A stretch of 64,000 nt of DNA, from positions 1 through 64,000 of the forward strand of contig NZ_NMVP01000009.1 in the NCBI RefSeq assembly GCF_002250705.1, in the 5' to 3' direction. Each line of letters begins with the position of its first letter. The first letter of the stretch is position 1. The notes beneath the pieces are model-generated. The model saw nothing but the letters and a program-made list of their open reading frames with translations. It ran no database searches and was not told the DNA's origin. This document shows positions 36,517 to 44,689 of the stretch, one piece after another. The position numbers and the translations under genes are program-made. Source of the stretch: Enemella evansiae. Its GTDB lineage: Bacteria; Actinomycetota; Actinomycetes; Propionibacteriales; Propionibacteriaceae.

Positions 36517-37290
36517 GTGCCGTACTGGTTGTTCAAATGGTTCCTCTTCGCGCCCGTGATCAAGCTGGTCTGTCGACCCTGGCTGGAGGGCCGGGAGAAC
36601 GTCCCACCGACCGGCCCGGCGATCCTGGTCAGCAACCACCTCTCCTACGGTGACACCGTGGTGCTGCCGGCGATGATCGAGCGCAAGGTGACCTTCCCGG
36701 CCAAGGCCGAACTGTTCACCGGCCGCTCCTTCGGCGGCAAGGTCGTCGCCTGGTTCCTGAAGTCGGTCGGGATGCTGCCGATGGACCGCTCCGGCGGGCG
36801 GGCCAGCAACGATTCGGTGGATGCGGTCGGTGCGATCCTGGAGGCCGGGGAGATCGTCGGCATCTATCCCGAGGGCACCCGCTCCCCGGACGGCCGGCTC
36901 TACAAGGGCAAGACCGGTGTCGCCCGGCTGGTGCTCGGGCACCGGGTCCGGGTGCTGCCGGTCGCCACCGTCGGCACCGAGTTCGTCAAGGGCTGGTTCG
37001 GCATCCCCTACATGCGCCGCCCGGGCATCCGGATCGGCCCGCCGCTGGACTTCTCCGCCTACTACGACCAGGCCGCCGACCGCGGCGTACTGCGCTGGGT
37101 CACCGACGAGATCATGGCCGCGGTGCAGCAGCTGTCCGGACAGACCTATGTGGATGTGTACGCCACCAGCATCAAGTCCGGCGCGCTGGCCGGGCGTAAC
37201 ATCGAGGAGAAGGTACGCCCCCGCCCGGGAACCGGCGGCAGCGCGCCGGAGCCGCGCCCGGGCGTACCGAAGGAGACAACCGATGGCTGA
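36517..37290 (+). CDS. 1-acyl-sn-glycerol-3-phosphate acyltransferase (PlsC family), first copy
   Basis: A 257-residue PlsC-type acyltransferase. It has the NHLSYGDT catalytic box near residue 47, a YPEGTRSPDG box near residue 120 and a hydrophobic N-terminal anchor segment (WFLFAPVIKLV). It transfers an acyl group to lysophosphatidic acid or a related lysolipid. The start is GTG 36517. The last codons overlap the ATG of a second, paralogous acyltransferase. The tandem pair probably arose by duplication and may differ in acyl or acceptor specificity. Confidence 0.88.
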   Translation: MPYWLFKWFLFAPVIKLVCRPWLEGRENVPPTGPAILVSNHLSYGDTVVLPAMIERKVTFPAKAELFTGRSFGGKVVAWFLKSVGMLPMDRSGGRASNDSVDAVGAILEAGEIVGIYPEGTRSPDGRLYKGKTGVARLVLGHRVRVLPVATVGTEFVKGWFGIPYMRRPGIRIGPPLDFSAYYDQAADRGVLRWVTDEIMAAVQQLSGQTYVDVYATSIKSGALAGRNIEEKVRPRPGTGGSAPEPRPGVPKETTDG

Positions 37291-38062
37291 CCAGGATCTC
37301 GGCGGGGAACTGATCCGGGTCGACCCGGTCTCCGAGAACATCGAGGGCGCCGGCGGTGGCCGCAGCCTCTACTGGCTGTTCAAGAACGTGCTGCTCGGGC
37401 CCGGGTTGAAGCGGGTCTTCCGGCCGATCGTCGAGGGTGCGGAGAACGTGCCCAGCCACGGCCCGGCGATCATCGCCAGCAACCACCTCTCGATCGCCGA
37501 CTGGCTGTTCACCCCGCTCGCCATCCGTCGCCGGATCACCTATGTCGCCAAGTCCGACTACTTCACCGGGACCGGCCTCCGCGGCATGCTGCAGCGCCGG
37601 TTCTTCGCCGGTACCGGGCAGGTGCCGATCGACCGCTCCGGTGGCAAGGCATCCGAGGGTGCGCTGAAGGCCGGGCTGCGGGTGCTGCGCCGCGGCGAGC
37701 TGTTCGGGATCTTCCCCGAGGGCACCCGTTCGCACGACGGCAAGCTCTACAAGGGACGCACCGGGGTGGCGCGGCTCGCGCTGGAGGCGCAGGTCCCGGT
37801 GATCCCGACCGCGGTCATCAACACCGACATCATCGCCCCGGTGAACAAGCATTTCGGCAAGGTCGTCACCCCGATCGTGAAGTTCGGCGAACCGCTGGAT
37901 TTCTCGCGGTACCAGGGAATGCAGGACGATCGCTTCATCCTGCGCTCGATCACCGACGAGGTGATGTACGCGATCATGGAGCTCTCCGGGCAGGAGTATG
38001 TCGACCTGTACGCGACCGTGGCGAAGGAACGCGGCAGGTCCGAGGCCGCGGGTACCGCGTGA
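37283..38062 (+). CDS. 1-acyl-sn-glycerol-3-phosphate acyltransferase (PlsC family), second copy
   Basis: A 259-residue paralogue of the preceding gene with NHLSIADW near residue 68 and FPEGTRSHDG near residue 145. It carries an extra 25-residue N-terminus before the shared YWLFKNVLLGPGLKRVFRP segment. ATG 37283 lies inside the end of the first copy and AAGGAGACAA precedes it. Its stop overlaps the start of the sensor kinase gene. Four genes from 36517 to 39953 are chained by overlaps. Confidence 0.88.
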   Translation: MADQDLGGELIRVDPVSENIEGAGGGRSLYWLFKNVLLGPGLKRVFRPIVEGAENVPSHGPAIIASNHLSIADWLFTPLAIRRRITYVAKSDYFTGTGLRGMLQRRFFAGTGQVPIDRSGGKASEGALKAGLRVLRRGELFGIFPEGTRSHDGKLYKGRTGVARLALEAQVPVIPTAVINTDIIAPVNKHFGKVVTPIVKFGEPLDFSRYQGMQDDRFILRSITDEVMYAIMELSGQEYVDLYATVAKERGRSEAAGTA

Positions 38063-39249
38063 GCGCCGCGGGCCCGGGCAGCCCGGGTCCGGGTGCGGCG
38101 GGCCCGGGGACCGTGGATCCGGGCGGTCCGGGGGACCGGGTCCTGCAGCCGCTGTTCCGGTTGCTGGCGATCACCCGGTACGCCCTGCTCGCGCTGACCC
38201 TGGTGGTGAACCTGACCCGGCTGGGGGACAGCCGCAGCCCGGTGCTGGTGCTGCTGATCAGCGGGGTGATGATCATCGGTTCGGTCGTGATGCAGCTGTT
38301 GTACGCCGAACCGGAGCGCCGGCGGACCTGGCTGTTCTTCAGCGATTTCCTGCTCACCCTGATCCTCACCGCGCTGTCGGGTACCGCCCTGGGCGTGGGC
38401 GGCCACTGGTTGCCGGTCACCGGTTTCTGGGCCGCCGCGGCACCGATCACGCTGGCCGTCGGGTACGGCTGGTTGACCGGTACCTGTTCGGCGCTGGTGC
38501 TGTTCGCGCTGATCCAGTTGCAGCATCCCGATCTGCGCCCGGAGGTGCTCGGGTTGATGGCCTCGCTGGTCGTCGGTTGCGGCGGGCTGGGCTACATGGT
38601 GGACCGGATGCGGGTGGTGGCCGCCGAACAGCAACGGCTCTCCGGCAATGCCGCGGTGATCGGGGAGCGGCAGCGGCTGGCGCGGATCGTGCACGACGGC
38701 GTACTCCAGGTGCTGGCCATGGTGGAACGCGAGGGGCCGCACCTGGGCCAGCGCGGGATGATGCTGGCCCGGCACGCCCGCGATCAGGAGGTGCAGCTGC
38801 GCGCGCTGCTGCAGGAGCGCGATATCGACCCCGACTCCCGCAACCCGCGGGACCGCACCCACCGCAATTTCGCGGTCGCCCTGGACCGGCACGCCTCGGC
38901 GACCGTCACCGTCTCCACCCCGGCCGAACCGCTGCTGCTGGAATCGGCGCGGGCGCTGGAGCTGGACGCGGTGATCAGCGAAGTGCTGAACAACGTCGCC
39001 AAGCACGCCGGGCCGAACGCCCGCGCCTGGCTCTTCCTCGAGGTCGAGGGCAACACGGCGATGGTTTCGGTCCGCGATAACGGCGTCGGCGGGGACCCGA
39101 ATCAGTTCGCCGCAGCCATGCGAAGTGGCCGGATGGGCATGAAAGACTCCATCTACGGCAGGATCCATGAGCTCGGCGGTCAGGCCACGCTTCGGACCGC
39201 GCCGGGGCGCGGGGTGGAGTGGGAGTTCCGGATCCCGATCGAGCCGTGA
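38059..39249 (+). CDS. macS: MacS-type sensor histidine kinase
   Basis: A 396-residue membrane sensor kinase. A Gly/Pro-rich N-terminus of about 30 residues precedes four to six membrane helices (about 40-190). A HisKA_3 segment follows with phospho-acceptor His in ARIVHDGVLQVL (near residue 215). The HATPase domain has SEVLNNVAKHAG (N box) and VRDNGVGGD (G1 box). It is the NarX/DesK-like class that pairs with NarL-type regulators. The start GTG overlaps the acyltransferase stop. The symbol follows the actinobacterial MacS family and is tentative. Confidence 0.82.
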   Translation: MSAAGPGSPGPGAAGPGTVDPGGPGDRVLQPLFRLLAITRYALLALTLVVNLTRLGDSRSPVLVLLISGVMIIGSVVMQLLYAEPERRRTWLFFSDFLLTLILTALSGTALGVGGHWLPVTGFWAAAAPITLAVGYGWLTGTCSALVLFALIQLQHPDLRPEVLGLMASLVVGCGGLGYMVDRMRVVAAEQQRLSGNAAVIGERQRLARIVHDGVLQVLAMVEREGPHLGQRGMMLARHARDQEVQLRALLQERDIDPDSRNPRDRTHRNFAVALDRHASATVTVSTPAEPLLLESARALELDAVISEVLNNVAKHAGPNARAWLFLEVEGNTAMVSVRDNGVGGDPNQFAAAMRSGRMGMKDSIYGRIHELGGQATLRTAPGRGVEWEFRIPIEP

Positions 39250-39953
39250 GCAGCACGAGAAGCGAGGATTCGGCGTTGAACAACCGCAGCGAGAGCCAGA
39301 TCGCCGGCACCCGAGTGATGCTGGTCGACGACCACCCGATGTGGCTGGAGGCGATGGGTGCCGACCTCACCGAGGACGGCTTCGAGATCGTCGCCACCGC
39401 CCGCAACGGCGAGGAATGTCTGTCCCGGGCCCGCGCCACCCGGCCCGAGGTCGTGGTGATGGATCTGCAGATCCCCGAGCCCGATGGCGCCACCTGCACC
39501 GAGATCCTGATGGGGGAGTTCCCGCAGGTGAAGGTGCTGGTGGTCTCCGCCTCCGGTGAACGCGCCGACGTGCTGCGCGCGGTGAAGGCCGGTGCCCGCG
39601 GTTATCTGCTCAAGTCCGCCACCCCCGACGAGATGCGCGACGGGGTGCGCCAGACCGCGCTCGGGGAGGCCGTGTTCACCCCCAGCCTGGCCGGCATGGT
39701 GCTGGGCGAGTTCCGGCGGATGGTCTCCAACGCCGAGGAGCACCATGAGACCGGCCCCTCGCTGACCGCCCGCGAGGTCGAGGTGCTGCGCTACGTGGCC
39801 AAGGGCATGGCCTACCGCGAGATCGCCGACGAACTGTTCGTCTCCCACCGCACCGTGCAGAACCATGTGCAGAACGTGCTCCGCAAACTGCAGCTGCACA
39901 ACCGCGTCGAGCTGGCCCTGTACGCGGTGGAGCAGGGCTATCACGAGGCCTGA
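39246..39953 (+). CDS. NarL/LuxR-family response regulator partnering the MacS-type kinase
   Basis: A 235-residue response regulator. The receiver domain (about 20-140) has LVDDHP and the phospho-acceptor in VVVMDLQIP, with a Lys in LKSATPDE. The C-terminal LuxR HTH shows LTAREVEVLRYVAKGM and the HRTVQNHVQNVLRKLQ recognition helix. The start GTG 39246 overlaps the kinase stop, so the pair is certainly co-expressed. Targets are unknown. Confidence 0.92.
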   Translation: MSSTRSEDSALNNRSESQIAGTRVMLVDDHPMWLEAMGADLTEDGFEIVATARNGEECLSRARATRPEVVVMDLQIPEPDGATCTEILMGEFPQVKVLVVSASGERADVLRAVKAGARGYLLKSATPDEMRDGVRQTALGEAVFTPSLAGMVLGEFRRMVSNAEEHHETGPSLTAREVEVLRYVAKGMAYREIADELFVSHRTVQNHVQNVLRKLQLHNRVELALYAVEQGYHEA

Positions 39954-39996
39954 GTCGGCAGGCGCGGTGAGCGCGGCCATCGTCAGTTACCTGGGG

Positions 39997-40245
39997 ATGG
40001 CCGACCACGCCTCACCCAGGCAGTCGCCGGACGGGGTCCGCGAGCAGTACGGCGATCAGGTGCTCGGCGAGGTCGAGCGGATCGTGAGCGAGGCCGCCGC
40101 CACCCCGATCGACTGGGCCGACGGGACCACCACACTCGCCCAGGCCGGCGATCAGGTCAGGGATTCGATGGCGCGCCGCTACCCGGGACTGTCTGCCGAG
40201 GCGCTGAAGGCGCTCCGCTGGTATGTGACGCATCTGTGGCGCTGA
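39997..40245 (+). CDS. Small hypothetical protein upstream of DAHP synthase
   Basis: An 82-residue acidic protein without membrane segments or Cys, with helical character and a C-terminal ALKALRWYVTHLWR. ATG 39997 is chosen because GGGG precedes it; an in-frame GTG at 39967 would add 10 residues. A similar short gene often precedes class II DAHP synthase in actinobacteria. I assign no function. Confidence 0.6.
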   Translation: MADHASPRQSPDGVREQYGDQVLGEVERIVSEAAATPIDWADGTTTLAQAGDQVRDSMARRYPGLSAEALKALRWYVTHLWR

Positions 40246-40310
40246 CCCTGCCGGCGTCCACCCGGCAAACGCCGTCGCGACCGCTGGTGGCGTACGCCTA
40301 TTCTTGCGGG

Positions 40311-41693
40311 GTGTCATTCCCGAGTCTTGAGCAGTTGCGCACCCTCAACCCTCAGCAGCAGCCGACCTATCCCGACGCCGCCGCCGTGGACGGGGTCGTC
40401 GACCAGCTCCGGTCCCGGCCGCCGCTGGTGTTCGCCGGCGAGTGCGACGAGCTGCGCGGGAAGCTGGCCAACGTCGCCGAGGGGCGCTCCTTCCTGCTGC
40501 AGGGCGGCGACTGTGCCGAGACCTTCGCCGGGGTGACCGCGCAGAACGTGAAGAACAAGCTGCAGGTGCTGCTCGCGATGTCGGTGGTGCTCACCTACGC
40601 CGGCCAGGTGCCGGTGGTGAAGGTCGGCCGGATCGCCGGGCAGTACGCCAAGCCGCGGTCCAAGGACACCGAGACCCGCGACGGTGTCACCCTGCCCAGC
40701 TTCCGCGGCGACGCGGTGAACGGTTTCGACTTCACCGAGGCCGCGCGCGTCCCGGACCCGGCCCGGTTGCTGGACGTCTACAACGCCTCCGCCGCGACGC
40801 TCAACCTGACCCGCGCGTTCGTCACCGGCGGTTTCGCCGACCTGCGCTCGATCCACTCCTGGAACGCGACCTTCGTGCGCAGTGCCGGGGTGGTGGAGCG
40901 CTACGAGCGGCTGGCCGAGGAGATCGAGCGCGCGATGGCGTTCATGGTCGCCTGCGGGATCGAGGACGAGTCGATGCGCACGGTCGACTTCTACTCCTCC
41001 CACGAGGCGCTGCTGCTCGATTACGAGCAGGCGATGACCCGGATCGATTCCCGGTCCCAGTTGCCCTACAACACCTCCGGGCACTTCATCTGGATCGGTG
41101 AGCGGACCCGGCAGTTGACCGGTGCGCACGTCGAGCTGCTGCGCAGCGTGCGCAACCCGATCGGGGTCAAGCTCGGCCCGACCGCGACCGGCGAGGACGC
41201 GCTGGCGATCGCCGACCGGCTGGATCCGGACCGGGAGCCGGGCCGGATCACCTTCATCACCCGGATGGGTGCGGGCAGGGTGCGCGAGAACCTGCCGCGG
41301 GTGATCGAGGAGGTCGAGGCCAGCGGCCGCAAGCCGGTCTGGGTCTGCGACCCGATGCACGGCAACACCTTCGAGGCCGCCAACGGCTACAAGACCCGGG
41401 CGTTCAGCCAGATCGTCGATGAGATCAACGGCTTCTTCGACGTGCACGACCGGCTGGGCAGTTGGCCCGGTGGGGTGCACATCGAGCTCACCGGCGACGA
41501 CGTCACCGAGTGTGTGGGTGGGGTCAACGAGCTCACCGAGGCCGACCTGGAGAACCGGTACGAGACCGCCTGCGACCCGCGGCTGAACCGCAACCAGTCG
41601 CTGGAGCTGGCGTTCACCGTCGCCGAGCGGCTCACCGACGGCCGGATCAACCGGATCAACCCGGTACAGGAGTTCACCCCGGTCGAGTTCTGA
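40311..41693 (+). CDS. aroF: 3-deoxy-7-phosphoheptulonate synthase, class II (AroF/AroG)
   Basis: A 460-residue class II (plant-type) DAHP synthase, the first step of the shikimate pathway (PEP plus erythrose-4-phosphate). Visible motifs are LLQGGDCAETF (near residue 65, metal-binding Cys), VKVGRIAGQYAKPRS and the C-terminal CDPMHGNTFEA with metal-binding residues, then VGGVNELTEADLE. Start GTG 40311 gives the usual actinobacterial length; a GTG at 40236 is also in frame. The mycobacterial orthologue lies in the same relative position near pknL. Confidence 0.94.
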   Translation: MSFPSLEQLRTLNPQQQPTYPDAAAVDGVVDQLRSRPPLVFAGECDELRGKLANVAEGRSFLLQGGDCAETFAGVTAQNVKNKLQVLLAMSVVLTYAGQVPVVKVGRIAGQYAKPRSKDTETRDGVTLPSFRGDAVNGFDFTEAARVPDPARLLDVYNASAATLNLTRAFVTGGFADLRSIHSWNATFVRSAGVVERYERLAEEIERAMAFMVACGIEDESMRTVDFYSSHEALLLDYEQAMTRIDSRSQLPYNTSGHFIWIGERTRQLTGAHVELLRSVRNPIGVKLGPTATGEDALAIADRLDPDREPGRITFITRMGAGRVRENLPRVIEEVEASGRKPVWVCDPMHGNTFEAANGYKTRAFSQIVDEINGFFDVHDRLGSWPGGVHIELTGDDVTECVGGVNELTEADLENRYETACDPRLNRNQSLELAFTVAERLTDGRINRINPVQEFTPVEF

Positions 41694-41735
41694 TCCTGGG
41701 TCCGGATTGGCCTGGTCGGTCCGTGCGCACGGCCT

Positions 41736-42619
41736 TCAGGCGGCGACCAGGAAGGTGAGCGGGACCGGGGCCGGATTCACCAGTTGCACAAGCACGTCGG
41801 TGACCCGGTGCTGCTCGCGGATGGTGTCCAGCCACGGCATCCGGAAACAGCGGAACGGCACCAGCTGGAAACCGTTGTAGCGCCGGCAGTCCCTGCGGAA
41901 CTCATGCTGGCCGCCGTGGTACTCGTACGAGTCGGCTTCGAAGATCAACCGCCGGCCGCGATCGACCAGATCCGGTCGGCCGAGGAACTCCCGCTGGGGG
42001 CCGTCCTCGCGGTAGATCGCCACCTGGGGTTCCACGTCGAGACCGGCGTCCAGGCAGAGAGCGCGGAGCACGGACTCGAACGGATTCGCCGCGAGCGCGG
42101 TGGCACAGGAGGCCACCCGGCACCCCGGCCGCGGACCGCCCTGGCCAACCGCTGAAGGCTGAACTCGGCGCAGTCCCCGTTGCGCAGGGCCGAATCGGCG
42201 ATGGCGAGACCCGCGTCGAAGGGCAGGGTGCGCAGGCAGTCGACCAGGGTACGGCTGCGGCTGGTCACGCCGGCACGGTCGACGTCGTCGGGAGCGAGAT
42301 CGGCCCAGTGCACGGAGACGTCCTTCGGGATCGTCCGCAGTCGGCGGCTCCGCGGGACGGTGACCGTGATCGTTGCCGGTGTGTCCTTCTGCTCCCAGCC
42401 CCAGTGGGCAGCTGCACTCTGGTGCGAGAGCACCGCCGACATGGCGTGCGCCCGGCGCAGGGCTTCGCCGGCGGTCGGGAGGGCGTATCGGCCCCGGGAA
42501 TCACGGACCACGGCACCGGCACTGACCGCCTCCGCGAGTTCCCTCCGCGAGGTTGCCCGCACCAGCGCCGACCAGCGACCGACTCCGCCCCACAACTCCA
42601 GACAACCCGTGACATCCAT
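41736..42619 (-). pseudogene. Frameshifted AbiEi-antitoxin-like / DUF559 endonuclease-domain gene
   Basis: Two minus-strand frames make up one familiar protein. From ATG 42619 the N-terminal part has an AbiEi-like HTH and core (ALVRATSRRELAEAVSAG, SHQSAAAHWGW) and runs to LARAVRGRGA. The conserved DUF559 domain (ANPFESVLRALCLDAG, FEADSYEYHG, RRDCRRYNGFQLVPFR) continues in another frame to the stop at 41736. The shift falls near 42100-42120. It is either a disrupted gene or a sequencing error, since both parts keep normal family sequence. These proteins resemble VSR-type PD-(D/E)XK nucleases with an antitoxin-like domain. Confidence 0.75.
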
Positions 42620-42690
42620 ACGGCCAGCTTGGTGCGCCCGTTGCCACCGGGGGAGGGCCACCGGGCTGTTATCCACAGGAAATCTGCGAA

Positions 42691-42784
42691 CGCTGGGACA
42701 TGCAGTGGTCGCAACCGTTCATGATCAAACCCAGTGGGACTGGTATTACCGATCGGTCGATTCCCACTACTGCATGTCCCAACG
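42691..42784. repeat. Multi-hairpin intergenic element with 19-bp inverted arms
   Basis: The arms 42691-42709 and 42766-42784 are inverted repeats matching at 17 of 19 positions (core TGGGACATGCAGT). Inside the 56-nt loop lie two more palindromes, CCAGT-GGG-ACTGG at 42731-42743 and ACCGATCGGT at 42748-42757. The block lies in the 220-bp gap between the divergent AbiEi-like gene and ltaE. It could be a structured RNA, an operator cluster or the end of a small mobile element. Confidence 0.65.
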
Positions 42785-42839
42785 CACGCCACTTGAGCCG
42801 ACGCGCCGGACACCGACGCGGTGCGGTAGAACAGACCGC

Positions 42840-43877
42840 GTGATCGATCTGCGCTCAGACACCCTGACCGTTCCGGACGAGGCGATGCGGCAGGCGATGG
42901 CCGCGGCGCCGGTCGGGGACGACGTGTACGCCGAGGACCCGACGATCGAGGCGCTGGAGCGGCGGACCGCCGAGCTGCTCGGCCACCAGGCCGGTCTGTT
43001 CTGCGCCACCGGATCGTTGTCCAATGTGCTCGGCGTCGCCATGCTGGTACGGCCTGGGCAGGAGGTGCTCTGTGACCGGGACGCGCACATCGCCCGCGCC
43101 GAGCTCGGTGCGCACGGCGCCTACACCGGGGTGACGATGCGGACCTGGCCGTCGGTGCGCGGCATCACCGACCTGCCCACGATCGAGTCGATGCTGGCCC
43201 CCGACGCCGGCCCCTACCTGGTCTCCACCGCCGCGGTCGCACTGGAGAACACCCACAACTTCGGCGGCGGCAGCATCCAGCCGCTGGACCACCTGCAGGC
43301 CGTCCACCAACTCTGCCGCGACGCCGGCGTACGCCTGCATCTCGACGGCGCCCGGTTGTGGAACGCCCATATCGCCACCGGAACGCCGCTGGCGGACTAC
43401 GGGCGGTTGTTCGACACGGTCAGCGTCTGCTTCTCCAAGGGTCTCGGTGCGCCGGTCGGTTCGATGCTGCTCGCCGACACCGACACGATCGCCCGCGCCC
43501 GGGTGATGCGGAAACGGTTGGGCGGCGGCTGGCGGCAGGCCGGTCTCCTGGCCGCCGCCGCGGACCATGCGCTGAGCAACAACCTGGCCCGGATGGCCGA
43601 CGACCACACCGCCGCCCGGGCACTCGCCGAAGCCGTCGCCGAACGCGCCCCACAGGCCGTCGACCTGACGACCGTGCAGACCAACATCGTCGTCCTCGGC
43701 ACCGGCGCAACACCGGCCACCGAGATCGCCGCCAAGGCCGCCGAGGCCGACATCCGGGTCTCCGCGCTCGGTCCGCGGATGGTCCGCGCGGTCACCTGGA
43801 ACGGGATCTCGGTCGACCAGGCCCGTAGCGCGGGGGAGCAGTTGGGCACCCTGCTCGCCGACCGAGACCCGGAGTAG
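42840..43877 (+). CDS. ltaE: Low-specificity L-threonine aldolase
   Basis: A 345-residue PLP enzyme that cleaves threonine/allo-threonine to glycine and acetaldehyde. It opens VIDLRSDTLTVP, the family's start, and has the VYAEDPTIEALE motif, the HLDGARLWNA Asp/Arg site and the PLP Lys in CFSKGLGAP near residue 200. Start GTG 42840 has only a weak ribosome site. It is followed 4 bp after its stop by the MBL-fold gene. Confidence 0.92.
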   Translation: MIDLRSDTLTVPDEAMRQAMAAAPVGDDVYAEDPTIEALERRTAELLGHQAGLFCATGSLSNVLGVAMLVRPGQEVLCDRDAHIARAELGAHGAYTGVTMRTWPSVRGITDLPTIESMLAPDAGPYLVSTAAVALENTHNFGGGSIQPLDHLQAVHQLCRDAGVRLHLDGARLWNAHIATGTPLADYGRLFDTVSVCFSKGLGAPVGSMLLADTDTIARARVMRKRLGGGWRQAGLLAAAADHALSNNLARMADDHTAARALAEAVAERAPQAVDLTTVQTNIVVLGTGATPATEIAAKAAEADIRVSALGPRMVRAVTWNGISVDQARSAGEQLGTLLADRDPE

Positions 43878-43881
43878 CGTG

Positions 43882-44526
43882 ATGCCCATGCAACTGACTC
43901 ACCTCGGACATTCCGCGGTGCTGGTCGAGGTGGCCGACCAGCGCATCCTGATCGACCCGGGCAACTTCTCCGACGCCTGGCACGACCTGACCGACCTGGA
44001 TGCGGTGGTGGTCACCCACCTGCACCCCGACCACATCGATCCCGAGCAGCTGCCGAAGCTGCTGGCCGCCAACCCGGACGCCCGGCTGATCGTCGAGCCC
44101 TCGGTGCCCGACAAATACGACCTGCCGAACGCCGAACGGCTCCCGGCCGACAGCTCGGTCACCGTGGGTGCCGCGCAGATCGCGACCGTCGGCGGTGAGC
44201 ACGCGGTGATCCACCGTGACATCCCGATGATCGGCAACGTCGGCGTACTGATCCGCGCCGAGGGCGAACCGACCCTGTTCCACCCGGGTGACTCGCTCGC
44301 CGCCGTACCGAGCGGGGTCGACGTGCTGGCGCTGCCGGCGATGGGCCCCTGGGCGGCGCTCAAGGAGCACATCGACTTCGCCCGCCAGGTCGCCGCGCCG
44401 CGCGGCTTCCTGATCCATGAGGCGCTGATCAGCGACCGCGGTTGGGGACTGATGTCCAACCGGCTCGGCGAGATGACCCCGACCGAGCTGACCGACCTGC
44501 GCGACGGTACGCCGCTGACGCTCTGA
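43882..44526 (+). CDS. MBL-fold hydrolase, UlaG/UPF0173-like
   Basis: A 214-residue metallo-beta-lactamase-fold protein. It starts MQLTHLGHSAVLVE and has the metal motif THLHPDH near residue 52, a second His (GGEHAV) and FHPGDS. The UlaG-like family hydrolyses phosphoesters or lactones; the actual substrate is unknown. GGAG at 43871 favours ATG 43882 over ATG 43888. A copy of the palindromic element begins right after its stop. Confidence 0.85.
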   Translation: MPMQLTHLGHSAVLVEVADQRILIDPGNFSDAWHDLTDLDAVVVTHLHPDHIDPEQLPKLLAANPDARLIVEPSVPDKYDLPNAERLPADSSVTVGAAQIATVGGEHAVIHRDIPMIGNVGVLIRAEGEPTLFHPGDSLAAVPSGVDVLALPAMGPWAALKEHIDFARQVAAPRGFLIHEALISDRGWGLMSNRLGEMTPTELTDLRDGTPLTL

Positions 44527-44531
44527 TTGAT

Positions 44532-44684
44532 GTCGGCTCGCGCGCAGCGCGCAATGACCCCGCTCTTCGGCCCAGTCGTCGAAATCCGCGCGGGGAGTCC
44601 GCGGATGGGGCGCCGGCGACGCGAGGATTTCTCCTTGGTGGGCCTGTATCGCGGGGGCGCGCTGCCGGACGCTCGCCTCCCATT
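44532..44684. repeat. Second copy of the long palindromic element, right terminus missing
   Basis: The left part (from GTCGGCTCGCGCGC through GTCGAAATCC) matches 27196-27250 with only a few mismatches. The right part (GGATTTCTCCTTGGTGGGCC through GCTCGCCTCCC) matches 27291-27347. The apex between them is unrelated in the two copies. The right 41-bp arm of copy 1 is absent; the copy ends just before the pknL stop codon, so pknL or a deletion has removed it. Confidence 0.85.
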
Positions 44685-44689
44685 GACGC

